From Chloroflexota bacterium (lineage in GTDB: Bacteria; Chloroflexota; Anaerolineae; CG2-30-64-16), in NCBI GenBank assembly GCA_029555885.1, contig JAKPQT010000276.1, positions 1 through 15,353 of the forward strand: 15,353 nucleotides of DNA. The letters are read 5' to 3'. The notes under the pieces are model-generated. The model did not search any database. It was not told the DNA's origin and saw only the letters and a list, made by a program, of their open reading frames with translations. The translations under genes and the position numbers were made by a program. Shown here one piece after another: positions 13,907 through 15,353 of the stretch; positions within the stretch are counted from its first letter, which is position 1, and every line of letters begins with the position of its first letter.

Positions 13907-15353
13907 TTACCCGGCCCCGCTGCCCCCGCCGCCGCCCGCGCCGCCTGCACCTGCGCCGCCCGCACCGGAGGAGCCGGTCGAGTTTGCCGCAGACATCATC
14001 GCCACGAACGCGCCCATGCTGCCATCGGGCGCACTGGTCAGCGCGTTGAACCAGCCCGGAATCTCCGCGCCGCCCCGCTTCTGGAAAGCCTTGGCCCAGC
14101 CCCCGGCCAGCCCGACCGCGGCGGCATATGGTAGGTAGCGGTCGAACAGGCGCACGTCCCAGGCCGGCTCACGGCCCTTGGTCACGTCCTTCAGGTAGTT
14201 CGCAAAGCCCTGCCAGCGCATCGCCTCCCGTGCCCCGTCGTCCGAGAGCGGCGAATACGTACCGGAGAGGATGAAGGCGGCCATGCTGAGCACGAACATG
14301 ACCGCCGCCAGCAGGAATCCCACAGGCCCGAAGCGATCGAGCAGCAGCACGGCCAGCGCCAGCAACGGCAGGATGGCTATGAGGAGCGCGACACCGATCA
14401 CCATGAACCGCTGGCTGAGCGCGCGCCGCGCCGGGTCCAGCAGGCGGGCATCCTCAAGCTCCGCGAGCAGCGGGTCGGAGAAGCGGCTGAACTTGCTGCC
14501 CAGGCGCTGGCCCAGTTCCGATAGCTTGACGGTTTCGCTGCGACCAGACTTCGTGCTGTACATGAGGTCGAGCAGCGCCGCCTCGTGCTGCCGCAGGTCG
14601 ATGGGGTCGGGGGTAACCAGGCGGACCACGAAATCGTGGGGCCGGTACCAGGTCTTCTCCGGTGATTCCTCGATGCTCAGCACCCCGCGCTGTGCCAGGC
14701 TGAACAGCGCCGCAAGCGCATGGTTCGCAGTGGGCTTGCTTGCAGAGGCCGTCAAGGTGCCGGCCAGCGCGGGCGGCAGGTCACCCGGCAGCGTCGTCAC
14801 GCGCGAGGGCACGTCTGGCAGGGCCACGGCGCGACGGCCGCGTGCCCAGAGGGCGTACAGGGCGGCGAGACCAGCACCCAGCACGGCCAGAGCTGTGCCC
14901 AGGACGCCCGGCAGGGCGGCGCGGGCTGCCTGTGCGCGCGCCTGCCAAATAGGCGCAGTCGAGATGAGGCTGCCCGGGGCAAACGGGACCGCCACGGTCA
15001 GCGGCGTGTCAGGCTCCAGATTGGAGGTGGTGAGGATAATCTGGCCATCAGCTTGCGCTACCTCGGCGCGGCCGCGGCGCACCTCAATGGGGCCGCTGGG
15101 CTGTGCACCTGCGGGATACGTCAGGCGGACCGTGCTGCTCGCGATTCGATACTCGTAGTCGGTGGGCAGCGCATTCCAGAAGAACAGGTCTGCATCCGCC
15201 TCCTGCCGCACCACGCCCGCGACCCAGTACTTCAGTTGGAAGACATGCGTTGTATCCGAGGTGGGAGGCAGGTGCCAGGTAATCTTGACCGGATCGCTGC
15301 CGGAAACTTCGAACTGGCCTGCGCCCTCGCCCTGCGGCAGGGGCTGGCCGTCG
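13907..15353 (-). CDS. DUF2207 family membrane protein, 5' partial
   Basis: The minus-strand frame ends in TAA at 13907-13909 and stays open to the right edge. The codons upstream of the GTG at 15214 read on in frame as family-like sequence (KITWHLPP, HVFQLKYWVAGV), so that GTG is internal and the true start is outside. The visible part has an exported beta domain (FFWNALPTDYEY, then VPFAPGSLI), a membrane segment (about 14914-14846) and a cytoplasmic domain (ALFSLAQRGVLSI, HEAALLDLMY, KLSELG). A membrane hairpin (about 14407-14264), the family block FDRYLPYAAAVGLAGGWAKAF and a Gly/Ala-rich tail ending GGGGGSGAG complete it. DUF2207 proteins are widespread predicted membrane proteins of unknown function. 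It is convergent with the other two genes and probably separately expressed. Confidence 0.9.
   Translation of the reverse strand, partial: DGQPLPQGEGAGQFEVSGSDPVKITWHLPPTSDTTHVFQLKYWVAGVVRQEADADLFFWNALPTDYEYRIASSTVRLTYPAGAQPSGPIEVRRGRAEVAQADGQIILTTSNLEPDTPLTVAVPFAPGSLISTAPIWQARAQAARAALPGVLGTALAVLGAGLAALYALWARGRRAVALPDVPSRVTTLPGDLPPALAGTLTASASKPTANHALAALFSLAQRGVLSIEESPEKTWYRPHDFVVRLVTPDPIDLRQHEAALLDLMYSTKSGRSETVKLSELGQRLGSKFSRFSDPLLAELEDARLLDPARRALSQRFMVIGVALLIAILPLLALAVLLLDRFGPVGFLLAAVMFVLSMAAFILSGTYSPLSDDGAREAMRWQGFANYLKDVTKGREPAWDVRLFDRYLPYAAAVGLAGGWAKAFQKRGGAEIPGWFNALTSAPDGSMGAFVAMMSAANSTGSSGAGGAGAGGAGGGGGSGAG

Noticed and set aside
14271..15158. 295-codon plus-strand frame
   Set aside because: It is antisense to the DUF2207 gene, which has clear family features; this frame is Ser/Arg-rich with no domain.
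15212..15214. GTG as the start of the DUF2207 gene
   Set aside because: The frame continues upstream to the window edge with sequence typical of the family's N-terminal beta domain, so the start is outside the window.
1..15353. tRNA, rRNA, insertion sequences or integration sites
   Set aside because: Reading both strands showed no such pattern. Nearly all of the window is covered by three genes with consistent GC-rich codon use.

Overview
The window is GC-rich bacterial DNA with three protein genes, two of them cut by the window edges. Its style points to Chloroflexota (Anaerolineae-like). The clues are a 'YLPLI' motif near one C-terminus, a long Thr-Pro/Thr-Ala linker, 'choice-of-anchor Q' beta-helix modules, paired dockerin repeats, cohesin-like modules with a cysteine pair, and a DUF2207 protein with a Gly-rich tail. 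This assignment is inference from protein style; no rRNA or marker gene is present.

Bases 1-10683 (+) hold the 3' part of a giant secreted protein, 3560 residues visible and no signal peptide, so the true start lies upstream. In order it has: the end of one choice-of-anchor Q module; a second Q module with a right-handed beta-helix, interrupted twice by cupredoxin-like inserts; a long region conserved in other giant bacterial proteins of unknown function, with a half cohesin-like sandwich and a PKD domain near its start, an embedded EF-hand-type calcium loop, a helical section and a beta-rich end; a small beta domain; a two-loop dockerin; a complete cohesin-like module; and a Pro/Glu-rich tail.

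Bases 10711-13821 (+) follow after 27 bp with a strong ribosome binding site. They encode a secreted protein with five tandem cohesin-like modules, a low-complexity Thr/Pro/Ala linker, an Ig-like C-terminal domain with an Asp-rich loop, and a short hydrophobic-basic end. The layout suggests one operon encoding a dockerin-bearing giant and a multi-cohesin partner: a candidate non-cellulosomal surface assembly. The pairing is inferred, not shown.

Bases 13822-13906 are a short convergent intergenic region with two perfect inverted repeats. Bases 13907-15353 (-) encode the C-terminal part of a DUF2207 membrane protein whose reading frame stays open to the right edge. It is probably unrelated to the first two genes. 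I saw no RNA genes, insertion sequences or CRISPR arrays.
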